A stretch of DNA of 16,095 nucleotides. Source: DAOTZU01 sp034433995. GTDB taxonomy: Bacteria > Chloroflexota > Anaerolineae > UBA1429. Position numbers and translations under genes: made by a program. Below the pieces are notes generated by a model. The model worked only from the letters and a program-made list of their open reading frames with translations. It was not told the origin of the DNA and made no database searches. Below, piece after piece: positions 6,468 to 12,925 of the stretch. The stretch spans positions 1 to 16,095 of the forward strand of contig DAOTZU010000225.1 in the NCBI GenBank assembly GCA_034433995.1. The letters run 5' to 3'. Positions within the stretch are counted from its first letter, which is position 1, and each line of letters opens with the position of its first letter.

Positions 6468-7651
6468 ATGGGGGCGCCGGGTTCGATCCTTGCGACGTGT
6501 TCCACTGCCAGAGCCGCCCGCATGCGCTCCAAAGCCTGCACCAAAAGGGCGCGGGGGCAGCCAAAATTGAGGCGCACGAACCCCTCGCCCTCGGCGCCAA
6601 AGGTTGGCCCGTCGTTCAGGGCTACCCGCGCCCGCTCCAGGAAAAAGCGAAAAGGGCCGCCGGGCAGCGCCAGGTTGCGGCAATCCAGCCAGGCCAGGAA
6701 GGTGCCCTCTGGGGCGGCCAAGCGCACGCCGGGCAGATGCTCACGGACGTATTGTACCAATAAATCGCGATTGGCCTGCAAATAAGCGAGCAAAGCTTCT
6801 AGCCAGGGCTGGCCGTGGCGATAGGCGGCCAAGGCTGCGGTGAACCCCAGGAGATTGACCCCACCCACCAGCCCCGCCCCGGCGGATTGCACCTGACGCC
6901 GCAAAGAGGGATCGGGGATGATGGCCAGGGCGCACTGGAGGCCCGCGATGTTAAAGGTCTTGCTGGGGGCGATCAAGGTCACGGTGCGTGCCTCGATGGC
7001 GGGGTCCAGGGCGGCGATGGGCCGATGACGGTGGGGCGGGAAGACCAGGTCGCAGTGGATCTCGTCGGAGATGATGGTGAGGCCATGGCGCAGGCAGATC
7101 TCGGCCATGTGGGCCAGCTCGTCCTCCCTCCACACCCGGCCCACGGGATTGTGGGGGTTGCAGAGCAAAAAGGCGCGGGTTCGGGGGGTGATGGCCTCCT
7201 CGAAGGCCTCCCAGGCGATGCCGTAGTGGCCGTCGGCCTGCTGCACCAGGGGCGCTTGGCGGCGGGCTAGGCCGGAGCTCTGCCCGGCGCGCAGGATGGG
7301 CGGATAGACAGGCGTCTGCACCAACACCTCCTCGCCCGGGTTGGCCACTGCGCGGCAGGCGAGGTTGAACCCGTTGATCACCCCTGGCAACAGAAGGATC
7401 GCCTCCGGCGTGACCTGCCAGCCGTAAAGCCGCTGCAGCCGCTCCACCACCGCCTCGTGCAATTCGCCTGTCTCGTAGCGGTAGCCATAGACGCCGTGCT
7501 CCACCCTTTGGCGCAGGGCGGCGATCACCGGTTCGGGCGCGGGAAAATCCATATCGGCCACCCACAAGGGCAACACATCGGGATCGTAACTGCGCCACTT
7601 GAGGCTATCGGAGTTGCGGCGGTCTGGGACGTGATCAAAATCGTAGGCCAT
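6464..7651 (-). CDS. MalY/PatB-type PLP enzyme (putative cystathionine beta-lyase / aminotransferase class I-II)
   Basis: This fold-type I PLP enzyme (395 residues from this start) matches the MalY/PatB family, which mostly cleaves C-S bonds (cystathionine to homocysteine, pyruvate and ammonia), with some members acting as aminotransferases. Signatures are LPLWVADMDFP near the N-terminus (about 27-37), LLCNPHNPVGRVW (162-174), ISDEIHCDLVF (194-204, with the PLP-ring aspartate) and the Schiff-base lysine in APSKTFNIAG (Lys231). The length is typical. Start choice: GGAG at 7659-7662 is 7 nt from the ATG at 7651 but only 1 nt from the ATG at 7657, so the later ATG is preferred; the other adds two residues. 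It has its own promoter with a palindrome and runs into the hydrogenase promoter. A sulfur amino-acid role is likely but substrate specificity cannot be read. Confidence 0.87.
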   Translation of the reverse strand: MAYDFDHVPDRRNSDSLKWRSYDPDVLPLWVADMDFPAPEPVIAALRQRVEHGVYGYRYETGELHEAVVERLQRLYGWQVTPEAILLLPGVINGFNLACRAVANPGEEVLVQTPVYPPILRAGQSSGLARRQAPLVQQADGHYGIAWEAFEEAITPRTRAFLLCNPHNPVGRVWREDELAHMAEICLRHGLTIISDEIHCDLVFPPHRHRPIAALDPAIEARTVTLIAPSKTFNIAGLQCALAIIPDPSLRRQVQSAGAGLVGGVNLLGFTAALAAYRHGQPWLEALLAYLQANRDLLVQYVREHLPGVRLAAPEGTFLAWLDCRNLALPGGPFRFFLERARVALNDGPTFGAEGEGFVRLNFGCPRALLVQALERMRAALAVEHVARIEPGAPI

Positions 7652-7680
7652 ATTCATGCTCCGGAGCGTGATATGGAGAG

Positions 7681-7724
7681 ATTATAGCACATTTTTGGTC
7701 CGGATAGGTCTTGCAAGACCTATC
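7681..7724 (-). promoter_or_regulatory. Extended -10 promoter with a perfect 22-bp palindromic operator
   Basis: On the minus strand TGCTATAAT (TATAAT at 7686-7681) is a perfect extended -10 for the MalY/PatB-like gene. No good -35 is present at the normal distance. Instead, 7703-7724 is a perfect palindrome with half-site gataggtctt and centre gc, covering the -35 position. There is no T tract on either side, so it is not a terminator. The placement fits a dimeric regulator binding at -35. No regulator is encoded adjacent. Confidence 0.7.
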
Positions 7725-7752
7725 GGGCCTGAGCGCCGCTAAAGGGAAAGAT

Positions 7753-7781
7753 TTGACGCGGCGGGCGAATCTATGTACAAT
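7753..7781 (+). promoter_or_regulatory. Sigma70-type promoter of tRNA-Asn
   Basis: TTGACG (7753-7758) and TACAAT (7776-7781) are 17 bp apart. The expected start, around 7788, lies about 15 nt before the tRNA. Confidence 0.78.
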
Positions 7782-7802
7782 AGGCGACGTTCAAGGGAAT
7801 AT

Positions 7803-7874
7803 TCCTCGGTAGCTCAACGGTAGAGCGGCCGGCTGTTAACCGGTTGGTTGTAGGTTCGAATCCTGCCCGAGGAG
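7803..7874 (+). tRNA. tRNA-Asn (anticodon GTT)
   Basis: The acceptor arms tcctcgg (7803-7809) and ccgagga (7867-7873) pair fully, with discriminator G7874. The anticodon stem gccgg/ccggt holds loop ctgttaa, giving GTT at 7835-7837. D stem gctc/gagc and T arm gtagg-ttcgaat-cctgc complete the cloverleaf. The tRNA 3' CCA is not encoded: the bases after G7874 are cct. Confidence 0.97.
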
Positions 7875-7884
7875 CCTGGCGAAG

Positions 7885-7911
7885 GGTAGAACCTGGCGTT
7901 CTACCTTTTTT
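7885..7911 (+). terminator. Intrinsic terminator after tRNA-Asn
   Basis: The perfect 8-bp stem ggtagaac/gttctacc has a 5-nt loop (7893-7897) and is followed by six T residues (7906-7911). It lies 10 nt after the tRNA and would end its transcript before the next gene. Confidence 0.92.
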
Positions 7912-8017
7912 CTTGGCCCTGGAGCGTCCCGTGGCGCGCTCGATCTCCTTGGGGCGCAAGGTGGGCTGTCTCTTGCCAACAGCTAGGCATTGCAAGCTAT
8001 CTCCCAGGAGCACGATG

Positions 8018-9196
8018 ATGACTTTCGATGCGTTGCGCGCGTGGATCCCCGTCTGTCGAGAGTATGCCTATTTCCAGACCGGCACCTATGGCCCCAAGCC
8101 GGAGCCGGTCATCGCCGAGGCGGAGCGCTGGCTGCGCTTCCAAAACAGGGGGCCGGCCCTGCCTGAGATTAACGCCGCCGTCCACGAGATGTTTGAACAG
8201 GTGCGGGCCAAAGTGGCCGCCGCCTTGGGCGCCGAGCCTGGCGAGATCGCCCTCACGGAGAACACCACCGTGGGGCTGGATATCGTGGCCAACGGCATAG
8301 ATTGGCGCCCCGGCGATAATGTCATCCTCAGTGACCAGGAGCATCCCGCCAACAGGATCCCTTGGTACAACGTGGCCGAGCGCTATGGGGTGGAGGTGCG
8401 CATCGTCAAGGCCGGGGCGGATGTGGAGCGCTTCCTGGCCGACCTGGAGCGCCTGCTGGATGGGCGCACGCGGGTGGTCTCCCTGAGCCATGTCTCGCGG
8501 GAGACGGGGCTACGCTACCCCATCCCTGAGGTGGCCGAGCTGGTGCATCGCCACGGCGTGCCCCTCTTGGTGGATGGCGCCCAGGCCTTTGGCGCCATCC
8601 CCGTCAACGTCAAAACGTTGGGCTGCGATTATTACGCCTTTAGCGGGCATAAATACATCCTCGGCCCCCAGGGCACGGGCGGGTTCTATGTGCGCCAAGA
8701 GATGCTGGATTCCTTGCGCCCTGTGTGGGTGGGGGCGGGATCGGGCGGGCCTGATCCGGACCGTCCGGGGCAGATGCGTTGGACCGAGGGCGCTAAACGC
8801 TTTGAATTCGGCACCCGCGCCTTGGCCTATTTCGCCGGGTTCGGCAAGGCGCTGGACCTGTGGCAGGAGCTGGGCTGGCCAGAGGTGCACGGGCGCATGG
8901 CCGCGTATGCCGCCCAGGTCAAGGCCCGCCTGAGCGCCATCCCCGGCCTGGTGTTGGATACCCCATGGGATGCGGCCCAATCGGCCGGCATCGTCACCTT
9001 CCGTGTGCCCGGGCACCCGGCGCAAGAGATCTATACCAGCCTCTTGGAGAAGGACAAGGTGCTCACCGTGCCCAACGGCATGCCCGAACAGGGGGTGCGG
9101 GTCTCGGTGCACGTGTTCAACAACCAGGAGGATCTGGAGCGCCTGGTGGAAGGCGTCCGCCGTGCCGTGGCGGAGCCGGTTGCGGCCAGGAGCTAG
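8018..9196 (+). CDS. Class V PLP-dependent enzyme (isopenicillin N epimerase / cysteine lyase-like)
   Basis: This protein of about 392 residues belongs to the class V aminotransferase fold. FSGHKYILGPQGTGG (208-222) contains the PLP lysine Lys212; VDGAQAFGAIPV (185-196) holds the cofactor aspartate; LTENTTVGLDIV (79-90) and LSHVSRETG (156-164) are further fold signatures. The C-terminal region has no mobile cysteine loop typical of IscS/SufS, so a standard cysteine desulfurase is unlikely. The closest groups are isopenicillin N epimerase-like proteins and cyst(e)ine C-S lyases; substrate unknown. Start: AGGAG at 8006-8010 is 7 nt from the ATG at 8018 and 4 nt from an in-frame ATG at 8015, so the two differ by one residue. 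The frame is open further upstream, but only across the tRNA terminator. It is a single-gene unit ending at a shared terminator. Confidence 0.85.
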   Translation: MTFDALRAWIPVCREYAYFQTGTYGPKPEPVIAEAERWLRFQNRGPALPEINAAVHEMFEQVRAKVAAALGAEPGEIALTENTTVGLDIVANGIDWRPGDNVILSDQEHPANRIPWYNVAERYGVEVRIVKAGADVERFLADLERLLDGRTRVVSLSHVSRETGLRYPIPEVAELVHRHGVPLLVDGAQAFGAIPVNVKTLGCDYYAFSGHKYILGPQGTGGFYVRQEMLDSLRPVWVGAGSGGPDPDRPGQMRWTEGAKRFEFGTRALAYFAGFGKALDLWQELGWPEVHGRMAAYAAQVKARLSAIPGLVLDTPWDAAQSAGIVTFRVPGHPAQEIYTSLLEKDKVLTVPNGMPEQGVRVSVHVFNNQEDLERLVEGVRRAVAEPVAARS

Positions 9197-9232
9197 CTTC
9201 CGCGCAGGATCGCCCATGGTCGCCGTAAAGAG

Positions 9233-9263
9233 CGCGGGGGCACAGCAGCGCTGTGCCCCCGCG
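9233..9263. terminator. GC-rich hairpin between convergent genes, likely terminator
   Basis: A perfect stem of 14 bp (cgcgggggcacagc against gctgtgcccccgcg) has a 3-nt loop at 9247-9249. It lies between the ends of the class V enzyme gene (9196, +) and the ATP-grasp gene (9271, -). No proper T tract follows: ctcttta on the minus side is the best. Termination is therefore likely but not textbook. Confidence 0.6.
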
Positions 9264-9270
9264 GGTCGTC

Positions 9271-10320
9271 TCAATCCCCGTCCATGCCGTAGCGGCGCAG
9301 GGCCAGGTGAAGGATCTCTTGGATCAAGGTGGGGTAATCCATCCCCTCGGCCCTGGCGGCCATGACGATATCGCTATAGGTGGGGTTGAGGCCGGGCAGG
9401 GTGTTGATCTCCAGCAGATAGGGGTGCCCCGCCTGGTCCAGGCGGAAATCCACCCGGGCCACGTCCAGCCCGCCGATGGCGATAAAGGCGCGCACGGCCA
9501 GGTCTTGCAGCTCGGCCGTCAGTTCGGCCGAGATGGGCGCCGGACAGAGATACTTGGGCGCCATGGGCGTCTTGCTCTTGATGTGACCGGTGTAGATGGG
9601 CGCATCTTGGTGCAGATGCCGCACGTCGATCTCCAAGGGCGGGAAGACATGGAACCCCCGCCCATCGTAGAGCGGCGAGGGCGGTTGCTCCCCCGGCGCC
9701 AGGACGTTGCCCAAGAGTCCCACGGTGAACTCGCGCCCCGGCAGGTACTCCTCCACCAGCGCCGGCTGGCGGTAGGTGCGGATCACCCAGCGCACCTGTT
9801 CCCGCAGCGCGGCCTCGTTGTGCACGGTGGAACGGGCGTTGATCCCCATGCCCGTGCCCTCCCGGGAGGGCTTGACAAAGAGAGGGAAGCGCAACCGCGG
9901 ATCCAGCGGCTCATCGCCCCAGTTAAAGACCTGGAAAGTCGCCGTGGGAAGGCCGCTATCGCGCCAGAGGCGCTTGGCCACGATCTTGTCCAAAGAGACG
10001 GCGTGGGTGAGCACCTTGGAGGCGGTGTAGGGGATGCCCAGCATCTCCAGGAGCGCCGGCACGTGAGATTCGCGGGCATCGCCCCGCAGCCCCTCGCAGA
10101 TGTTGAAGCAGATATCGGGGCGCGCCTGGCGGATGGTATCCAGCAGGGTCTCGTCCCCTTCCAGAGGGATCACCTCGTGGCCCTCCGCCGCCAGGGCGGC
10201 GCGCAGGCCCTCGGCCGTCTCCTCCGAATCGTACTCCACCAGGGCATCCTCCGGCGCATCTTGGGCCACGGGCACGTGGCTTTTCAGGTTGTACAGCAAA
10301 GCGATGCGCAGCTTCCTCAT
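9271..10320 (-). CDS. ATP-grasp ligase, D-Ala-D-Ala ligase-like, coupled to lysine 2,3-aminomutase
   Basis: This 349-residue ATP-grasp protein is related to D-alanine-D-alanine ligases. ATP-binding Lys150 lies in FVKPSREGTGMGI (148-160), EEYLPGREFTVG (190-201) forms the central strand, and DVARVDFRLD (286-295) with LLEINTLPGL (302-311) provides the Mg ligands Asp291, Glu304 and Asn306. The N-terminal substrate region FNICEGLRGDARESHVPALL (72-91) departs from the Ddl pattern (HGxxGEDGxxQG), so a peptidoglycan role is unlikely. The family activates a carboxylate as acyl phosphate and joins it to an amine. The start codon overlaps the aminomutase stop in ATGA (10317-10320), which implies a shared pathway. 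Beta-lysine is therefore a plausible substrate, but that is inference from position. Confidence 0.85.
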   Translation of the reverse strand: MRKLRIALLYNLKSHVPVAQDAPEDALVEYDSEETAEGLRAALAAEGHEVIPLEGDETLLDTIRQARPDICFNICEGLRGDARESHVPALLEMLGIPYTASKVLTHAVSLDKIVAKRLWRDSGLPTATFQVFNWGDEPLDPRLRFPLFVKPSREGTGMGINARSTVHNEAALREQVRWVIRTYRQPALVEEYLPGREFTVGLLGNVLAPGEQPPSPLYDGRGFHVFPPLEIDVRHLHQDAPIYTGHIKSKTPMAPKYLCPAPISAELTAELQDLAVRAFIAIGGLDVARVDFRLDQAGHPYLLEINTLPGLNPTYSDIVMAARAEGMDYPTLIQEILHLALRRYGMDGD

Positions 10321-11657
10321 GGCACGACCTCAGGATGGCCTTTGGATGTATGGCCGGAAAGCGCGCCGGTCGGCTCCCGCCGATGGGCCTGGGCCCAACC
10401 CTCCGGCGCGATGGACATCTGCTCCCCCTGGAGCAGGCCGGCCACGCCCTTTTGCCCGCCCTCTGAGGTGGCGGCGCGGCAATAGGGGCAGGTGTTGGGG
10501 TCATGGGGCTCATAGGCCGTGGGCTGAGCGTAGGTGCTGATGAACCCCTCATAGTTGCGCACCACCACCTTGGATTCGGACATGCTCAGCAGGTAGTTGG
10601 GCAAGATGGGGATCTTGCCGCCGCCCGCCGGCGCGTCGATCACATAGGTGGGGATGGCGAACCCGGAGGTGTGCCCGCGCAGCGCCTCCATGATCTCGAT
10701 GCCCTTGGCCACCGGCGTGCGGAAATGCCCCGCGCCGTGCACCATGTCGCATTGATAGAGATAATACGGGCGCACGCGGTTCTTGACCAGCTTGTGCCCC
10801 AATTCCTTGATGATGTTAGGGCAATCGTTAATCCCCGCCAAGAGCACCGATTGGCTGCCCAAGGGGATGCCGGCGTCGGCCAATTTGGCCAGGGCCTGCT
10901 CCACCTCCGGCGCCAGCTCTTTGGGATGGTTGAAATGGATATTCATCCACAGCGGATGGTAGCGGCGCAACATCTGCACCAGCTCGTCATCAATGCGCTG
11001 GGGCAAAAAGGCCGGCACCCGGGTGCCGATGCGGATCACCTCCACATGGGGGATGGCCCGCAGGCCGGAAAGGATCTGCTCCAACACCCTCACCGGCAGG
11101 GTCAACGGGTCGCCGCCGGAGACGAGCACATCGCGCACCTCCGGGTGGGCGGCGATATAGGCGATCTGGCGTTGATAATCCGCCGAGGAGAACTGGGCGT
11201 GAGGATCGCCCACCAGCCGGCTGCGGGTGCAATAGCGGCAATAGCTGGCGCATTGGGTGGTCACCAGCATCAACACCCGGTCGGGGTAGCGATGGACCAA
11301 CCCCGGCAAAGGCGATTGGGCCTCCTCGGCCAAGGAATCCTCCATCTCGGCCTCGTAGGGCACCAATTCGTGGGTCGTGGGCACCACCTGTCGCCGGATG
11401 GGGCAACGGGGGTCATCGGGATCCATCAGGCTGGCCCAATAGGGCGTGATGGCGACACGGAAATGGCTGGCGCTGCGCAGCGCGTGCTCCTCGGAGGGGG
11501 TCAGGTGGATCACCTGGGCTAACTGTTCGACGGACGTGAGCCGGTGACGGAGCTGCCACCGCCAATCACGCCATTGCTCGACGGGGACGTTGTGCCAGGG
11601 GTGGGGCGGCTCCTTAGGGTCGGGAGGCTCTTCAAGTTCTTTTTTCTCTGGTTCCAT
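10317..11657 (-). CDS. kamA: Lysine 2,3-aminomutase (radical SAM, PLP)
   Basis: This 446-residue enzyme should convert L-lysine to L-beta-lysine using SAM, a [4Fe-4S] cluster and PLP. C136-x3-C140-x2-C143 (CASYCRYC) binds the cluster; SGGDPL (180-185) is the conserved SAM-side motif; Lys348 in DAPAGGGKIP is the PLP lysine. Two aspartates that bind the lysine side-chain amine in the clostridial enzyme are kept: Asp304 (YQCD) and Asp341 (VIDAP). This favours lysine over glutamate 2,3-aminomutase. Zinc-site cysteines 279, 390 and 393 are visible, while one position of the usual set appears to be Asn388. The length excludes the short EpmB type. About 50 C-terminal residues extend past the zinc site. 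AGGAG lies 5 nt before the start. No acetyltransferase (ablB) follows; an ATP-grasp gene does. Confidence 0.94.
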   Translation of the reverse strand: MEPEKKELEEPPDPKEPPHPWHNVPVEQWRDWRWQLRHRLTSVEQLAQVIHLTPSEEHALRSASHFRVAITPYWASLMDPDDPRCPIRRQVVPTTHELVPYEAEMEDSLAEEAQSPLPGLVHRYPDRVLMLVTTQCASYCRYCTRSRLVGDPHAQFSSADYQRQIAYIAAHPEVRDVLVSGGDPLTLPVRVLEQILSGLRAIPHVEVIRIGTRVPAFLPQRIDDELVQMLRRYHPLWMNIHFNHPKELAPEVEQALAKLADAGIPLGSQSVLLAGINDCPNIIKELGHKLVKNRVRPYYLYQCDMVHGAGHFRTPVAKGIEIMEALRGHTSGFAIPTYVIDAPAGGGKIPILPNYLLSMSESKVVVRNYEGFISTYAQPTAYEPHDPNTCPYCRAATSEGGQKGVAGLLQGEQMSIAPEGWAQAHRREPTGALSGHTSKGHPEVVP

Positions 11658-11684
11658 CCTATCTCCTTTGCTCTTTATTATTCA

Positions 11685-11715
11685 AGCCCAACCACGCCGC
11701 AGGCGCGATTGGGCT
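11685..11715 (-). other. Hairpin between the LysW-like gene and kamA
   Basis: In the minus-strand transcript agcccaa and ttgggct (7 bp) enclose a smaller gcc/ggc stem. It is followed by an AU-rich stretch without a T run and then the kamA ribosome site. It may tune stability or processing of the mRNA between the two genes rather than terminate it. Confidence 0.45.
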
Positions 11716-11753
11716 CGAGGGATAACGACCGTGGCGAGCAGGGGCTCTTTCGC

Positions 11754-11990
11754 CTACTCTTCCTCGTCCTCTAGTTCTAGTTCCTCGTCTTCTAGGTCAT
11801 CCTCAAGATCGAACAGGTCTTCCTCGTCAAACTCTTCGGCGGGCTCGTAGGCCCAATCCAACTCGATGGGGTCGAGACCTACCACTTCCAACTGGGCGCC
11901 GCACCGCTCACAAGAGAGGCGCTGCCCCAGACGCACTTTACCTGGGATCAAGATATCCTCATCGCATTCGGGGCAGACAGCATAGGGCAT
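11754..11990 (-). CDS. LysW-like zinc-ribbon protein with a highly acidic C-terminal tail
   Basis: This 78-residue protein starts with a small zinc ribbon: CPEC (6-9) and CERC (27-30). LEVVGLDPIELDWA (34-47) follows, and this part closely matches LysW, the amino-group carrier of the alpha-aminoadipate lysine pathway. Real LysW ends soon after with EDWGE, whose last glutamate carries the substrate. Here the protein instead continues into a tail (51-78) with 20 of 28 residues Asp or Glu, ending EDEEE. A terminal glutamate is kept but not the WGE motif. No LysX/LysZ/LysY/LysJ/LysK genes are present. It lies upstream of kamA on the same strand with a 96-nt gap, and may be co-transcribed. The start follows aaagggg, somewhat distant (about 8 nt). 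It could be a carrier, a regulator or a general zinc-ribbon protein. Confidence 0.82.
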   Translation of the reverse strand: MPYAVCPECDEDILIPGKVRLGQRLSCERCGAQLEVVGLDPIELDWAYEPAEEFDEEDLFDLEDDLEDEELELEDEEE

Positions 11991-12067
11991 CTGCTACACC
12001 CCTTTCCCTCAGCCCGAGGCGCGCCACCCATGGCGCGTCCTCGCGCTCCATACTCTATCCACGAATC

Positions 12068-12073
12068 ATTATA
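12068..12073 (-). promoter_or_regulatory. Candidate -10 element before the LysW-like gene
   Basis: A perfect TATAAT reads on the minus strand at 12073-12068, about 78 nt before the LysW-like ATG. No convincing -35 lies at 16-18 bp; TTGCAC at 12100-12095 is 21 bp away. This is weak evidence that the LysW-like/kamA/ligase group has its own promoter apart from the kinase genes. Confidence 0.35.
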
Positions 12074-12082
12074 GTCCCAAGA

Positions 12083-12153
12083 TGTATAAAAAATGTGCAA
12101 AATGCATGTTACAGGAGGGATGATTGGGTCTGCAAGCTATGATTTTTTATACA
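12083..12153. repeat. Perfect 12-bp inverted repeat, arms 47 bp apart
   Basis: tgtataaaaaat (12083-12094) and attttttataca (12142-12153) are exact reverse complements, in a GC-rich neighbourhood. They flank the gap between the regulator gene (stop at 12159) and the putative promoter of the LysW-like gene. Arm centres are 59 bp apart, between five and six helical turns. Possible roles are paired binding sites for a regulator, or a long-range stem at the end of the upstream mRNA. Confidence 0.6.
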
Positions 12154-12158
12154 CCGGC

Positions 12159-12842
12159 TCAGCTTGGCTGGGCCACCAACCGATAGCCCACGCCGGGGAT
12201 GGTGAGGATGTAACGCGGGTTCTTGGCGTCCTCCTCCACCTTGGCGCGCAGCCGGCTGATGAGCCCGCGCACCAGGTCCATGTTTCCCTCGCCGGTGTAA
12301 CCCCACACCCGCTCCACGATGACCTCCGTGGGCAAGGTCTGCCCTTGGTGCATCATCAGGAGATACAAGAGGCGGAATTCCAGGTGGGTCAAACGGCGGG
12401 GGGGATGTCCCTCCACATGGACGTTGAGGGTGTTGGGGTCCAGGCTCAGACGCCCGGCGCTCAACGAGGGCAGGCTGAGGAGGGGCGTGCCCCGGCTGCG
12501 GCGCAGCAAGGCGCGCAACTGCACCGCCAACAGCCGCGCGCTGTAGGGGCGGGTGAGGACCAGGTCGGCGCCGGCATCCAAGGCTCGGCAGAGGGCGTCT
12601 TCATCCGGGGTGGTAGCGATCAACGCCAAGGGCACCTCGGTCTCTTGGCGCACCTGGCGGGCCTGCTCCTCCGGCGTGCCCTGGCGCACGGCCACCAAGA
12701 TCACGTCGGCCGGGCGCTGCACCCAACTGCGCAACGCCCGCTCCAGCTTGTCCGCCGAGGTGACGGTCAACCCCACCCGCTGCAGGACCAACTGCAAAAG
12801 CGCCGCCTCATCGGCATCGTCGCACACCAAAAGGGCATACAT
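12159..12842 (-). CDS. OmpR/PhoB-type response regulator with a degenerate receiver domain
   Basis: This 227-residue protein has an N-terminal receiver (about 1-115) and a C-terminal winged-helix DNA-binding domain (about 126-224; LTHLEFRLLYLL, VWGYTG, LISRLRAKVEED, IPGVGYRL). In the receiver the acidic pair Asp8/Asp9 is kept. The phosphoacceptor position, five residues after Asp46 in ADVILVAVRQG, is Ala51, and the conserved lysine is Arg98 (LTRPY). Thr77/Thr78 remain. It thus probably cannot be phosphorylated in the normal way and may act as a pseudo-receiver controlled by dimerisation or ligand. It follows the hybrid kinase gene by 83 nt. No strong ribosome site precedes the ATG, but an in-frame TGA just upstream fixes the start at or after 12842. 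Its targets are unknown; the neighbouring LysW-like operon is a candidate. Confidence 0.88.
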   Translation of the reverse strand: MYALLVCDDADEAALLQLVLQRVGLTVTSADKLERALRSWVQRPADVILVAVRQGTPEEQARQVRQETEVPLALIATTPDEDALCRALDAGADLVLTRPYSARLLAVQLRALLRRSRGTPLLSLPSLSAGRLSLDPNTLNVHVEGHPPRRLTHLEFRLLYLLMMHQGQTLPTEVIVERVWGYTGEGNMDLVRGLISRLRAKVEEDAKNPRYILTIPGVGYRLVAQPS

Positions 12843-12925
12843 GGATGGCTCTCAGCTTTCAGCGTTCCTAGTGCGGGCCATGTCCCGGCCGGTGGTTGCC
12901 GGCACCCTCGGTGGGCACGGCGTCG

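Noticed and set aside
7703..7724. Palindrome as a terminator for tRNA-Asn or the PLP enzyme gene
   Set aside because: No T tract on either strand, and it lies upstream of both genes, over the promoter.
8018..9196. Class V enzyme as a cysteine desulfurase (IscS/SufS)
   Set aside because: No active-site cysteine in the expected C-terminal loop, and no Fe-S assembly genes nearby.
10317..11657. KamA as glutamate 2,3-aminomutase or EpmB
   Set aside because: Both lysine-binding aspartates (304 and 341) are kept, and the protein is about 100 residues longer than EpmB.
12083..12153. Inverted repeat as a complete MITE or insertion sequence
   Set aside because: Only 71 bp in total, with no transposase and no clear flanking target-site duplication.
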